From Pegoplata infirma (Eukaryota; Arthropoda; Insecta; Diptera; Anthomyiidae), in contig OY992538.1 in the NCBI GenBank assembly GCA_963921195.1, positions 240,119,462 through 240,183,461 on the forward strand: DNA of 64,000 nucleotides, read 5' to 3'. Shown one piece after another: positions 33,936 through 46,761 of the stretch (its first letter is position 1; each line of letters begins with the position of its first letter). The translations under genes were made by a program, and so were the position numbers. The notes below the pieces were generated by a model that was given only the letters and a program-made list of their open reading frames with translations, was not told the origin of the DNA and ran no database searches.

Positions 33936-34598
33936 GGATAGAAAAGATTTAACACTTTTACTTGTTTGTTTTTTTTTGTAAAATTTCTAATAACAAATCT
34001 TTGTAGTGTAAATAAATTACAAAATTCAATCAGAATATATTTGAATACATTTATTAACATTATTATCATCTGCTATATGTACTATAAATATTTTTCTTTT
34101 ATTCACATTATCAATATGAAATACTCAATGTAACCGTTTTCAGAATTTTACTTGGCATTCTTTGGGGTTCAGCAACTTAAAAAAATTGTTTTGCTTTTTT
34201 TTTTGAATAGAGAAAACCACCAAAACTCTCCATTTTGGCTTAATTTTTTTGTTGGTATTTTCTAAGCATTTATTAGTTTTTCTTTCATCATTGCTGTCAT
34301 TATTATCATTGTCCTGCCTCTTGTTCTTCTCCCCTATACATGTATTCTTTAACTGTAAATAATGTCATCTCTGTTAGTTGACAACTTGTCTTAACAGTCT
34401 TACAAATACTGACTGAGTGGTTTCTTGCGTTGTTGTGTTATTTGTTTTGTTTTCCCTGTGGTATGAAAATACCATCCAGTCAAGTCAAGTTAGTAATATA
34501 TGACAGTTCTTGACTAAGACTTTTGAAATCGCGTGCCAAACAAATCCAAAACCGAACTCGACATCATCAGCAGTAGCAGTAGTTGTAGCTATAGCAAT
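33936..34598. other. Low-copy-looking spacer, no gene recognised
   Basis: Base composition is slightly less AT-biased (about 34260-34600), but there is no credible exon, splice pair or RNA gene I can support. Confidence 0.35.
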
Positions 34599-34606
34599 AT
34601 GAGTAT

Positions 34607-36704
34607 TAGGCTGGGTCGTATTCCAACAAAGTGCTCAGATCAACTATTAATAGTGAAAAAAAGTTGGTACAAGTAAATACAAGCAATTTAAAACCAAAAT
34701 GAACAAAATCGGTCCATGGCTTCCGTTCTCGCATCGCGGGTCAAAATTGCGGTTTTTGAAAAAATGGACATAATTTAAAAAAAAAATTAAATATTTAAAA
34801 AAAAATTATTACAAAAAAAAAATTTTTTTTTTGTATCGCATTAATTCAAAGATATTTAGAAAAATTTTGTTTGTTTTTTTCGGATATCGATAACCCACCC
34901 AAACGTGAGGCCAAAAAAAACTCAGATTTTTAACATGGAGCTCAAAACTACTTTTTCACTATTTTAAAAATTTAGTGAAACAAAATTTTTAAATATATTA
35001 GTTTATCCACTTGATATCATTGAATAGATCTCAGGGATTGTAGAAAAAAATTCTTAGTTAAATTCCTTCGTCCAGTTGGTGTGTGGAGCGATTTGAATTT
35101 AGCGGATTTCCAGAACATGTGTTTTTATCGACATTTTTGACTAATTTGTAGTTGTTAGCAACATTTTACATAAATTAACCAACTTTTTTTGTTCAAATGG
35201 TTGTTTTGGACCATAGTAACTCTGCTTTGAAATAATAGGCTTTTTGGACAACGTTAACCCTTGCCGGCACGGGGTTAAAAAATTCCTCCAATGAAATTTT
35301 TGAAAATTCCTCACTCTAAAATCGTGTATGTGTTTAAATAATCAACAATTACAAATTTATACAAAGTTTCCTTGAAGGACATCTTTAACCCTTGTTGAAC
35401 GAACGCCCAAAAAATTTCAAACAGCTGTTTTTTTGCTCATAGTCAAAAGGACTTTTTTGACATATTAAATAATATGTTTTTCACTTTTAGCTTTACACAG
35501 TAAAAACGACGAAGACGTAATGAAATTTCGGATGCCATTTTTATTTTTTTTTTTTTTGTTTTTAGTTTTAAGCATTTTCCGCTTAAGTGCGCTTACTTTA
35601 AAACGTTAATTTGAATGGGATTGTTTAAATGCATTCCCCGCTTAAACGATTCACTAGCAGATGTTTATATCTTTAATTTAATTAGATGTGAAGTTTATCA
35701 ATGCACTTTAACGGTGTTTAAAATAAAATATACTCTGTTTAAATGCGTCAAACATATAATGCCCGCTTACATGCATTTTCCGCATTAATTATGTACTCAC
35801 AACTAGTTGTGTCGGTCAGTTCTTTTTATTTTATTTAGTTTTAAGCATTTTCCGCTTAAGTGCGCTTACTTTAAAACGTTAATTTAAATGCGATCGCTTA
35901 AATGCATTCCCCGCTTAAACGATTCACTCGGAGATGTTCATATCTTTAATTTAATTAATTTAATGTTGATTATTTAAATACATACACGATTTTGGAGTGA
36001 GGAATTTTCAAAAATTTCATTGGAGGAATGTTTTAACCCCGTGCCGGCAAGGGTTAACGTTGTCCAAAAAGCCTATTATTTCAAAGCAGAGTTACTATGG
36101 TCCAAAACAACCATTTGAACAAAAAAAGTTGGTTAATTTAAGTAAAATGTTGCTAACAACTACAAATTAGTCAAAAATGTCGATAAAAACACATGTTCTG
36201 GAAATCCGCTAAATTCAAATCGCTCCACACACCAACTGGACGAAGGAATTTAACTAAGAATTTTTTTCTACAATCCCTAAGATGTATTCAATGATATCAA
36301 GTGGATAAACTAATATATTTAAAAATTTTGTTTCACTAAATTTTTAAAATAGTGAAAAAGTAGTTTTGAGCTCCATGTTAAAAATCTGAGTTTTTTTTGG
36401 CCTCACGTTTGGGTGGGTTATCGATATCCAAAAAAAACAAACAAAATTTTTCTAAATATCTTTGAATTAATGCGATACAAAAAAAAATTTTTTTTTTTTA
36501 ATAATTTTTTTTTAAATATTTAATTTTTTTTTTTAAATTATGTCCATTATTTCAAAAACCGCAATTTTGACCCGCGATGCGAGAACGGATGCCATGGACC
36601 GATTTTGTTCATTTTGGTTTTAAATTGCTTGTATTTACTTGTACCAACTTTTTTTCACTATTAATAGTTGATCTGAGCACTTTGTTGGAATACGACCCAG
36701 CCTA
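34607..36704. mobile_element. 2.1-kb near-perfect hairpin, hAT-like, 8-bp TSD ATGAGTAT
   Basis: TAGGCTGGGTCGTATTCC and its exact complement form the ends, flanked by ATGAGTAT at 34599-34606 and 36705-36712. Arms 34607-35347 and 35964-36704 are each 741 bp and differ only at scattered positions. The 616-bp loop contains two direct copies (from 35561 and 35834) of a roughly 122-bp segment starting TTTAGTTTTAAGCATTTTCC. No transposase is present. Such arm identity implies recent origin or ongoing conversion. A transcript across it would be a long double-stranded RNA. Confidence 0.93.
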
Positions 36705-36712
36705 ATGAGTAT

Positions 36713-37904
36713 GTTGTGACGGTATCAGTGATTGCCAGAAAATTGTTTTTAATAATTTGTGGAAATTAAAATACCCAAAATTCTTAAACCGTTTTCAAGA
36801 ATTCATTCATTTGTCTTTAAATCTTGTTTTAATTTAAAAGTTTTTGAATAAAAAATTTCACAAAATATAAAAAAACCAAAATGTTTTAAATATCTAACCC
36901 TGTGTATAATTTTCTGAGCCGTCTTCGAAATGAAAATGTACACTGGGAAAGTTTTCAAATCGACGATTTAACATTAAAAAACGTTAATATATGCTAGATG
37001 TCGCTGTATATAAACAGATCTACCATGAAATTTGATGAAATTATCCGATAGTGTTACTAAAAACTTTTTTTTTTAGTTAACACACGTCGCGTAAATTTAT
37101 CCACAAACCAATTATGAAATTGCCATTTTGGGGAAAAATCCCCTTTCCTGGCAACACTGTCCACTATTAACAGTAGCAGCAAAATTTATATGGCATTTGT
37201 AATCAGTGCTGTTATGGTAATTGAAATATTTCTTCGTTTTTTTTATTCTAATATCCTTTCTCATTCTCTTATTCTAATACAGCTTAAGTTTTTGTTATGT
37301 TTTCCCTATAAATTTTTCAAATGACGGTTGGTTGATGGTGGTGTTATTGTTTTCTTTTCCACTAAATAAAATTATCTTCTTATGGACATTATGCATAAAA
37401 GCTTTTCTGGTCAACATAGATTTGCTAGATTTGTACATATTTTGAGACTAAACTAACCAAACATAACGCTAGTTAAGCACTTAATAATCAATGGTTATTC
37501 ATTCCAAAAAGAAATTCCAAGGAAATTCATAATATAAGAACAACATGAAATTGAGATAAATGATAATCGTTGTCATGATGGCATAATAAAGTACATATTA
37601 GTACAACATATTTATCTTAAGTAATTAATTTCTATAGAATAGCAATTTTAGCAAGGAGTAAAGTACATGTAAGCATAGTTGGTTAAAAACGGATCTAACC
37701 AGTTTTATTGGTGAAACTTTGACCATACCGAAAAAAAATCCATGCAAGAGTCCTTGTTCAATGTACAAACACGTTCGTGATTTCGCACAAAGAAAGAATT
37801 TCGTAAAATACTCGAAATTTTTCGTACATTGAATGAAAAAAAAAGTTATTTTCTTAAGTTATTTTTTGAAGAAAAGCGACCGGTCCTTGATAAGTCATGT
37901 GTAG
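36713..37904. other. AT-rich spacer, no gene recognised
   Basis: A CTGGCAACACTG hAT-type end lies at 37148-37159 next to GGGGAAAAATCCCC, like those at 10821 and 14642. Otherwise nothing is supported. Confidence 0.4.
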
Positions 37905-38870
37905 TGCAAGTACTTTTATGCATCTAAAAATTGAAAATATGTGCCTTTAAAATGCACTTAAAATTTAAAGAAATAAGCAATTAAAATTCATTGTTTTTAA
38001 TAAAAACATAGCTTTGTAAACATAAATTAAATTTTTTTCGAATACTTAAATGTCCTCTACAGTATTTTGTATTTTAAGGATAACAAAATTTTAATTGAAC
38101 AAATTTTTTGGATTTTTTTTTCTTTGAAATACATTTAATTTTTGTAAAAAAATATATTTTTAATGTAAAATTTTGTTTGAGTGTTAAGTTAAGAGCAACT
38201 AGTGAATTCTGAATAAACCCAACCTAAATTTCATGGTTTTGTTCATAACTTCTTAACTACTTCACCGATTATGCTGAAAATTTACAAAAATAATGTAAAA
38301 TGTGTAATATTTTTTTTGTAAGAAATTCTGTAAGAATTTTTTTTTTCTTTAAGAAATTCTAAAATTCGAAGACATTTTTATTTGCGATTAGTAACATGTT
38401 TTAGAATAGAAAAATTTTAATATTTCAAACACTTCCTAAAATCTAAAAATTTTACTTTAGGAAACAAATTTCTATAAAAAATGCCTCAGAAAATCGTTTC
38501 TATAAAAAAGTATATTTTTCTACAAGAAATAGTGATCCCAGTTTTTAAATTATGTTAAGGTTCAAAAGTGAGTTTTGAAAAAATTTGAAGGAAAATTAAA
38601 AAAGTGCAATTTACCTGAAAATATGCAAAACTATGCATTTATACTTAAATCTGCAAAAATATGCAACCACAAATCGATGCCATTTTATTGTAAATTCATT
38701 GAGGGCGGATTACTCAATGAAAAGTTAGCTGCTAACTGCCGATTTAACGGAGCCTTATGTAAAAATTTGTATGAAAAAGTTAAATTTAACGGAGAGTTAT
38801 TTTATAACGGAGCATTGAGTAATCCAGCCTGATTCGGAAAATTCCAGCAAAACTTTGATTACCAAATAAG
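37905..38870. repeat. Decayed relative of the 19493-20686 hAT-like element
   Basis: It carries AAAATGCACTTAAAATTTAA, GAAAATATGCAAAACTATGC and CAAATCGATGCCATTTTA, as in 20567-20600. Terminal sequences are no longer recognisable. It is interrupted by the small element at 38702-38830. Confidence 0.55.
38702..38830. mobile_element. 129-bp element with AGGSTGGATTACTCAATG ends
   Basis: The left end AGGGCGGATTACTCAATG and right end CATTGAGTAATCCAGCCT are complementary. The interior has TTAGCTGCTAACTGCCGATT and AACGGAGCCTTATG palindromes. It interrupts otherwise continuous sequence (..TTCATTG / GATTCGGAAA, compare 20606-20620). Target duplication is unclear. Confidence 0.7.
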
Positions 38871-38993
38871 GTATAAAATAAGGTATAGGATTGCTTATTT
38901 TATACATTGCAGCATTCATGATTTTAACATGGAATGAGACTCAAAGTAATGCATCCACATTATGTGAAAGAATACCAGTAAGGTATAAAATAA

Positions 38994-40211
38994 CACTGCG
39001 TGACAAAACTAACCACTATTTTAGAAAACAAGAGGTACGACCATCATTTCAATATATTTCGGACATGCTGAATCGAATGGCGTACTCCGTTTTTCGATGT
39101 ATGGTACAGTTTTCTTGTAAAATGTCATTAAAAATTGGCTGATTTTCAGCTGCTTTTTTAACAAAAAAAATTCCGAAGCTAATGATTTTTAAATTTTATG
39201 GCATGGAAAACGAAGATATAACTTGTAGCAATATTTCTAATATAAATTTGATTTAAAGCTTCTCATCTTAAGCCCTTAAATTCGCGGATTTCTTCATTTT
39301 TTTAAGTTTTCGCGAAATTAACCGCTAAATTGGTCTCTGATAAAAAACTTGCATTTTGTGGATCATAAAGGCGTCCATGACACTACGAATAGTGGACAAA
39401 AAACATCTATGTTATATGGACCATCATGATGAAAATCGCGAAAAACCGTTTTTTTTTGTATATGGCAGCATCACTTTAGGAGATGATTTAATGTTCCATC
39501 TTTTAGTATATAATGTGGGAACCTTAAACAATGAACTGACCCAAAATTTGTCCAAAAAAGTTTTCATTTGCAAAAGTTATCTTAACAAAAACTATAATTA
39601 TTGTATCGCAAACACTGAAATAATAGTTTTTGTTAAGATAACTTTTGCAAATGAAAACTTTTTTGGCCGAATTTTTGGTCAGTTAGTTGCTTAAGGTTCC
39701 CACATTATATACTAAAAGATGGAACATTAAATCATCTCGTAAAGTGATGCTGCCATATACAAAAAAACGGTTTTTCGCGATTTTCATCATGATGGTCCAT
39801 ATAACATAGTAGTTTTTTGTCCACTATTCGTATTGTTAGGGATGCATTTTTGATTCATTAAAAGCAAGTTTTTTATCAAAGACCAATTTGTCTGTTAATT
39901 TCGCGAAAACCTTAAGAAATGAAGAAATTCGCAAATTTAAGGGCTTAAATTGAAAAGCTTTAAACCAAATTTGCATAAGAAATGTTGCTACAAGTCATAT
40001 CTTTGTTTTCCATGTCATAAAATTTTTAAACCATTTACTTTGCAAATTTTTTTGTTAAAAAACTGGCTCGAAATCAGCAAATCTTTAACGAAATTTTGCA
40101 AGAAAACTGTACCATACATCGAAAAACGGAGTACGCCATTCGAATCAGCATGTCCGAAATATATAGAAATGATGGTCGTAACTCTTGTTTATTTTTTAGT
40201 GTTCCGCAGTG
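38994..40211 (+). mobile_element. CACTGCG foldback family, copy 1, 3-bp TSD TAA
   Basis: The left end is CACTGCGTGACAAAACTAAC and the right end GTGTTCCGCAGTG, flanked by TAA (38991-38993 and 40212-40214). The arms pair almost throughout, around a short loop near 39590-39630 (ATTATTGTATCGCAAACACT). Blocks such as CATACATCGAAAAACGGAG and GACCATCATGATGAAAATCG occur in both arms as complements. No transposase is present. The ends and TSD suggest CACTA/EnSpm-like mobilisation (inference). Confidence 0.88.
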
Positions 40212-40214
40212 TAA

Positions 40215-42811
40215 TTGATCAAATTTATAGTAAAGCATACCAGTAAGGTATAAAATATAGCATACCAGAACATAATATGTAAGGTGTTACTCACGTGATT
40301 GTAAGTGAGTGTAAGTAGATAAAATATGCTCGTGAGTGAGTGTGTGTCACTAGAAAACTCCTGCCGTGAGCCCATCTCTAGTTTAAAATAATGCATATTT
40401 TTTTTTAAATATTTATTTTTTATGTTTTGTAATGCATTATGCAATTATAAATAATGCATTATTTAAAATTTTGAAATAATACATAATTTAACCAAATATA
40501 ATTCTTCAATGATTTAATGTTTAGAAATAATTAATATGAAATACATTTTTTTCAATAATCATGCATTACATAACAAGTTATTAGTAATACATTATTTTTC
40601 ACTTTCAAATAATACGTTGTTGAACAAATGTTTGGTAAGACATCCCAAAATATTGCTACAAATAAGGGATATACATTTCCTGGTAATGTGTTATATAATC
40701 ACCACCCATTACCAAAGTTTTGCTGGGATATTCAATTTATATTATGTTTAAAGTACCGAGTATAAACATGCATTTTCATGAAAGTACTTGTCCGAGTCAT
40801 GTGACATGTCACATAAACCCAAATGACACCAGTCACTTTTGTGAGGAAATTTCTCAAGGCAGTGTTGTTTTTTTATGTGTGTTTGTTGCTTTATATCTAC
40901 ATAATTATGGAAGGTGGAGCCAGGGAGTTAGAAACACATCCTCTTCAATAGAGCCATGACGCGGAACACATCAAAGGCTCTTTCCGGAACTTGAAAACTA
41001 TTTTCAAAATTTGTCAAAATACACAAGACACAAAAAAAGTTGTGTTTGGACATGTCACAGTTTTTTCAAGACAAAGAAATTTTTTTAATTTTAATTTTGT
41101 CAAAACAAAAATTTTCCTAAAAAGAAATTTTGTCAAAAAAAAAAAAATTTCAAAAAAATCATTTTTTTGTCAAATTTTTTTTTTTTTGAAAAAAAATTGT
41201 AAAAAATTTTTTTGTTAAAAAAAGTCGGGTGCGTGAGTGACTTTTGACGCACGCTCACTCACTCTCACCACAAAAATTTTCCAATCACACACACACACTC
41301 GCTCACGAATATATTTTTTTTACTCACACTTACTTAAAATTACGTGAGTAAATTTAATAAAACTCACTCTCACCTACACTAAAGCCTTTGAAATATTTGT
41401 AATAGAAGCATAATTTTAGGCGTTGCACACTGGGACAGCACACATAATTTTTCGTGGAAAAGTTTTATATTGCAAATTTAAAATTCGTCCATATGAAATG
41501 GACTCGGATTAACCAACATCAAACTTTTGTCCACAACATTGGCGCTGTTTTGCATTGTTATCGTTTAAGTTATTTCCACAGTAAAATTACAAAATTCATC
41601 ATGCAAAAAAAAAAAAATGTCAATAACGTACATAAATAACAAATAAAATTTAAATGTATTTTACTTTTGTTATGCTTGTGGGTCACTTATATATATAAAA
41701 ATTAAATTTTCTTTGGTATATTAATGCTGTCATTTTAAACTGACCCTTTTGTATACGAAACGAGCTCATATCAGTTGTCATAAATTGTGAACGTTAGTAC
41801 CAACCAATAAAATCCACCAAAAATACAACATGAAAAATGATAGTAAATAATATTGGTGACAAGAGTAAAAATGTAATAAAATATCCACAAACCAAAAAAA
41901 AATATTAAATAAATTGAAAGTTTATATGACAGAATAATAATTTTAGCTGCAATGCTGGCAACATGATTTTTCACATTACAAATGTGTTGTGAGATAAAAC
42001 TGTTAGTAAATATGATGACAAACACAATATTGCTTCATAATTTAAGTGTTTGTTAGCTTAAGGGCCCGGTGTTTTCCGGGTCGACTTGGATTATTGAATG
42101 CAGATATTTATTAAGACCTGACAAATAAGATGTAACAAATATTCAAAATATATAAAAAAGTAAAAAGTAATTGTAATTTTTTTAACGTAAACAATTTGTT
42201 TTAAAAATGCTTACTATAAATATTTTATTTTTTTTTTAACATTTTGTAATTAGTTTGAGTTTATTTTTTTTGAGTGTATATTTTTGTTTACTACAAAATT
42301 GGCATAACTCAAAAACTGTGATTTTTGTGTTAATGATACATAATTATCGTAATATCATGTTTTATATTGTGTAAAAATCGTAAAAATATTTTGTAAACTC
42401 ATTGCTTAAATAATTATTACATTTTATGAGTACGATTTCTGCAAAATCAGTTTTTTTGAGTTATGTCACTATTGTAGTAAATGAGCGATTTATACAAAGA
42501 TTTACAAAATATCTTGTTTTAGTTATGTTGATGGTAAAATTATTTCATAATTTTGTAAATCCTCTAATTGAAGATTTGATTGATCTTTATTAAACAATCC
42601 ATTTAATTATTCTCTTAGAATAGTCTCCCCTCTTTAGAGTTTAATTAATTACGCTTAAATTAATTCAATCATTATATTTTAATACCATTTTTAAAGAAAG
42701 AAAATCTTGAGCCACTTATTGTCAGGTTTAATCATGCTGCATAAACTGCTTAACTAAACAACAAAAGTTTTTTAACACCCCTTAAGAAAATCACTAGTTC
42801 ACCTTTTTTGG
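40215..42811. other. AT-rich spacer with hAT-MITE fragments
   Basis: 40283-40381 (TTACTCACGTGATTGTAAGT to GAGCCCATCTCTAG) and 41228-41386 (GTGCGTGAGTGACTTTTGAC onward) are broken pieces of the 1913/18664 family. 41040-41220 is poly-A/poly-T low complexity. 40400-40640 repeats AATGCATTAT. No gene is supported. Confidence 0.45.
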
Positions 42812-44376
42812 TATACCCTACACTTATTGTTGGTGATAAAAGATATACAGAAGTTTGTCACTACATTTGAAACATCCTAAAATATAACTTAAGGATCTGT
42901 CAATTTTTCTATGCGAAAAAATGAATCTGAGAATTTTTCTATGCGAAAAATGAATCTGTGAATTTTTTTACACGAAAAATATCTCAGGATCTTAGATATA
43001 TTCCATACGAAAATCTGAGACTATTTCTTTACGAAAAATTTCTCAGAATTTAATAATTTTTCTATACAAAAAATGTCTTAGAATATGATACTTTTTCCAT
43101 GGGAAAAATATCTCAGAATCGGCGCTTTTTAATACGGAAAATGTCACAGAATACGAGACTTTTTCTTTATGAAAAAGTTCTCATAATAATGTCTCTAAAA
43201 CTAGGACTTTTTCTATTAGAAAAATGTCTCAGAATCTAAGACTTTTCTATACGAAAAATGTCACAGAATCTTAGTCTTTTTCTATACTAAAAATGTGAAA
43301 AATTTCTCAGAGCATGAGACATTTTCTAAACAAAAAATAACCCAGAGTCCCCTGCTTTTCGTATACGAGAAGTGCCTTAGAACCTGAAACTTTTTTTATA
43401 CGAAAAATGTCTCAGAATCTGTAAATATTTCTATACGAAAAATGTGAATTTTTCTTTACGAAAAATGTCTCAGGAACTGTGAATTTTTCTTGACAAAAAA
43501 ATTACTTAGAATCTGAGACTTTTTCTATTCAAAAAATATCTTAGAATCTTTCCGTCCGTAAGTCTGTCTGTAGATGCAGTCCAAAATAAAAAAGCTATCC
43601 TAAGCTAAAAAAGCTTCTGACGTTTGGCACGAATATGTCCTATAGTTCTTCATTCAAAATAATACATTAGTAAATTTACTATTTTTTTTTTTGCTAATGC
43701 TAGTAAGCTAACCGTTAGCAAATTTTTAGTTGAGATTAGCATGTTAGCAAAAATATCTTGTAAGCTTCATTTAGCGCATTAGCAATTTTAAACAAAATTT
43801 GTACTAATTTTTTTTGCTAAATTTAAAATTGATTTGACCAAATTTTTACAAGCTATCTCGGAAACTAAGACAGATGGAGCAAAATGGAGGCCATTTTTGG
43901 TTCTCGGGCTCTCATAGTATTGCCGGTCCTCTTCCATGTGTGGATCCAAATGGGTCCTAAATTTGGATCCAAAAAAGTTAGCATTCCCGAAATTTTTTTT
44001 TAAGAAAACTTAAAATGGCGCTATCTCGGAAACTAAGCCAGATGGAGCAAAATAGAGGCCATTTTCGGTTGTCGGGATTATCATAGCGTCGCCGGTTCAG
44101 AGTTCAGAAGTTCAGAGTCCTGCATTAGGACCCATTGGATTAAAAAGCTTTGTTTTTTTTTTTGGCCTGCCACTTTTTTGGGACGTGGACATAAAAAAAA
44201 ATAGCTTAAACAATGATACAATTTTATAACGTTAGTCCAAAAAGCATAATAAATGAATAAGTAAACATTTTTCGGGAAGGGGAGTTGTCCTCCACAGCCG
44301 CCACCGAATCCACCTTTTTAATATGTTGGAGGGTATAAAAGATTCGGCACTGCCAAATTTAACACTCTCACTTGTT
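42812..44376 (+). repeat. Dispersed fly repeat (ATACCCTCC family), copy 5, with internal minisatellite
   Basis: It starts GGTATACCCTACACTTATTG and ends TTTAACACTCTCACTTGTTT. After about 80 bp the sequence expands into an array (42890-43555), then resumes with CCGTAAGTCTGTCTGTAGAT. A partial MITE-like stretch (TAGTAAATTTACTA, GCTAATGCTAGTAAGC) lies at 43650-43860. Confidence 0.7.
42890..43555 (+). repeat. Minisatellite, TTTTTCTATACGAAAAATGTCTCAGAATCTGAGAC-like units
   Basis: About 20 imperfect units of roughly 30-36 bp, each containing CGAAAAATGTCTCAGAATC. The array sits inside an ATACCCTCC-family repeat. Other copies lack it, so it expanded locally. Confidence 0.85.
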
Positions 44377-45932
44377 TTGATTTAGTTTTTTAATTCTCAA
44401 ACATTTTATGGAAGAACCAAATACAGAAATATGTAGTTTGTATGTTTTATAACATCAGCAGCAGTCAGCTTTGGGAAATTCCTTAAGCAAATTTCCTTTG
44501 GAAATAGTACAAAACAACCAAGAAACCAAACGCACCACTACGAAGCCAAAAGAGAAAAAAGTGGTGTCAAAAGTAGAATACGTTTGTAAGTATGAATGCG
44601 CCAGCAGCAATTAACACTTCTTTTGTGACACTAGGCAAAACTAGAAGAGAGACTTGACCTCTTTGCAAATCACTTGACTTTTAATTAATTATTTCACTGC
44701 ATCACACTTTTCGTGTTGATGTTGACAACGGCAATGATGGTTTCAACAAACATGGAAAATATGATGATGGTGATGATGACGATAGCGATGGCGACGATGC
44801 CACTTGGTGATGGCACTCTAGAGTTGTAAACTTATAAATTCCCGTACCACTTGTACTAGTTTTCTTAGGAAACTTAACGTCCTGCCTTTGGCAGTTTTTC
44901 ACTCTCCCTTTAATGCAAGCTATTACTTAATTATAGATTTTAATGTACTTAAAACAGAATATCAAACATAATTAACACTTTTTTTATTTTTGCCCAGCAA
45001 GAAGGGACTGAATGCCAAACAGCCCAAGGACAAGAAAACATTTGTGCTATTGATTTTTTATTTTTGCTAACTATTTAGTAATGACAATATTTTGTTCTGG
45101 GTAAATTATTTGTAAACGTTTGTTAGTTTGTGTAAGGAAAGGACTTTCTAATTCATTAAAAGCAGTGTCTGACATTGATGATGTGCGTAGCAAATGTTAA
45201 TCGGATAAAATTCGAAAAAAAAACTAAAGGAAAAACTTTTCAAAGAACTTTTTTTTGTTTTGCTTTTAATAAATGCATAATTAATTTAAAAATATTAGTA
45301 TGTTTTCAATTAGTTTATTATGGTTGGATATTTAGAATTAGATTTTTGTATGTGCAAAAACATATTTATTTAAATTAAGGGAAATTCAAATACTACAGAG
45401 ATTTTTAAGAATTTAACCAACCACTGTTCAATTTTTCGAACAGTAGAGATTACATTTTAAAAAAAAATATTTATATACTATGTATAAAAAAGGTGGAATT
45501 TCAGATAAATCTTGTTAAGTCTAATCTTTCAGCAAATGACAAAAAAAAAATTGACAGACCAAAAGAAAATTTGTTTGCTAAAAAAACACTTTTCAAGTAA
45601 TCTCCCAATATTAAAGGGTATATGACACTAGCGTTTTTTTATATTGGATTAATATTGACGGTCGGTAATGTAGTGCTCTAATGTGATTTACACTGCTGTC
45701 AATATCAATTAAATACAAAAAAAGCTAGTGTCACAGGGGCCTAACTAATATTATAAGCTAAAAAAATCAAAAAAATTGTTTTTACTTTGTTCGGAACTTT
45801 TCGATTTTCAAGGAACCCAAAGAAATTGCCTTTATTATGGTCGTGTTTTTTTAAATGTAGCTTATGTATGAAAGCCATCTTAGGCACATTTAGGGTTGTT
45901 ATTTCGAACACTTGAAACGTACTATATTTTTT
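44377..45932. other. Low-copy-looking spacer, no gene recognised
   Basis: About 44440-45180 is less repetitive and has a GATGATGGTGATGATGACG-type simple repeat (about 44730-44790). No exon, splice pattern or RNA gene can be supported. Confidence 0.4.
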
Positions 45933-46665
45933 AAAAAAAAGCTACCTGGCCAATACTACACCATTTCCAATTGTATTTTAAAAATTTCGAAATGTATTTT
46001 AAAATTGTCTAAATTTATTATAAAATTGTCCAAATATATTTTAAAATTGTCCAATTGTATTTTAAAATTGTCAAAATTTATATTAAAATTGTCCGAATTG
46101 ATTTTAAAATTGTCCAAATTAATTTTAAAATTGTCCAAATGTATTTTAAAATTGTCCAAATGTAGTTTAAAATTTTCCACATGTATTTAAAAAATTTTCC
46201 AAATGTATTTTAAAATTTTCCAATTGTATTTTAAAAATTTCCAAATGTGTTTTCAAAATTGTTTAAATGTCTTTTAAAATTTTCCAAATGTATTTTAAAA
46301 TGTTCTATGTATAATTCTATGTAGAATATTTAAAAATACATTTTCAAAATTTAAAAATACAATTTTAAAATACATTTGGAAATTTTTAAAATACATTTGG
46401 AAATTTTTAAAATACATTTGGACAATTTTAAAATTAATTTGGACAATTTTAAAATCAATTTGGACAATATTAATATATATTTGGACATTTTTAAAATATA
46501 TTTGGACAATTTTAAAATACATTTGGACAATTTTAAAATTCATTCGGACAATTTTAAAATATATTTGGACAATTTTAAAATAAATTTGGACAATTTTCAA
46601 ATACATTTGGAAATTTTTAAAATACAATTGGAAATGGTGTAATATTGGCCAGGTAGCTTTTTTTT
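45933..46665. repeat. Palindromic minisatellite element, TTTTAAAATTGTCCAAATGTA units
   Basis: The ends AAAAAAAAGCTACCTGGCCA and complement TGGCCAGGTAGCTTTTTTTT are followed inward by ACACCATTTCCAATTG and about 14 units of roughly 21 bp per arm. The two arms are inverted about a centre near 46310. A broken right half is at 47826-47906. Open frames on both strands are simple repeats read as protein. Confidence 0.85.
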
Positions 46666-46760
46666 ACCGTGTACCGTAAATTTCGGAATACTGTAAATTT
46701 CGAACCGTAAATTTCAGAATAGGTTAAATACCGTAAATTTCGGAATAGGTTAAATGGATA
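46666..46760 (+). repeat. Short tandem repeat, CCGTAAATTTCGGAATA units
   Basis: Four or five imperfect units of about 17-25 bp lie directly right of the palindromic minisatellite. Confidence 0.7.
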
Positions 46761-46761
46761 G

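Noticed and set aside
33936..34598. Possible exon in a less AT-biased stretch
   Set aside because: No frame over 60 codons, no matched splice sites or recognisable peptide.
38575..40246. Several frames of 80-112 codons around the 39-40 kb foldback
   Set aside because: They lie in the arms of an inverted repeat or in hAT-derived sequence, have no recognised motif, and similar frames recur in the 58-59 kb copy because the DNA is repeated.
45912..46642. Open frames of 74-110 codons on both strands reading as repeats of ILKLSK or FKIVQMY/LDNFKI
   Set aside because: They are the 21-bp minisatellite read in frame; the unit is a multiple of three, so frames stay open on both strands. No real protein is supported.
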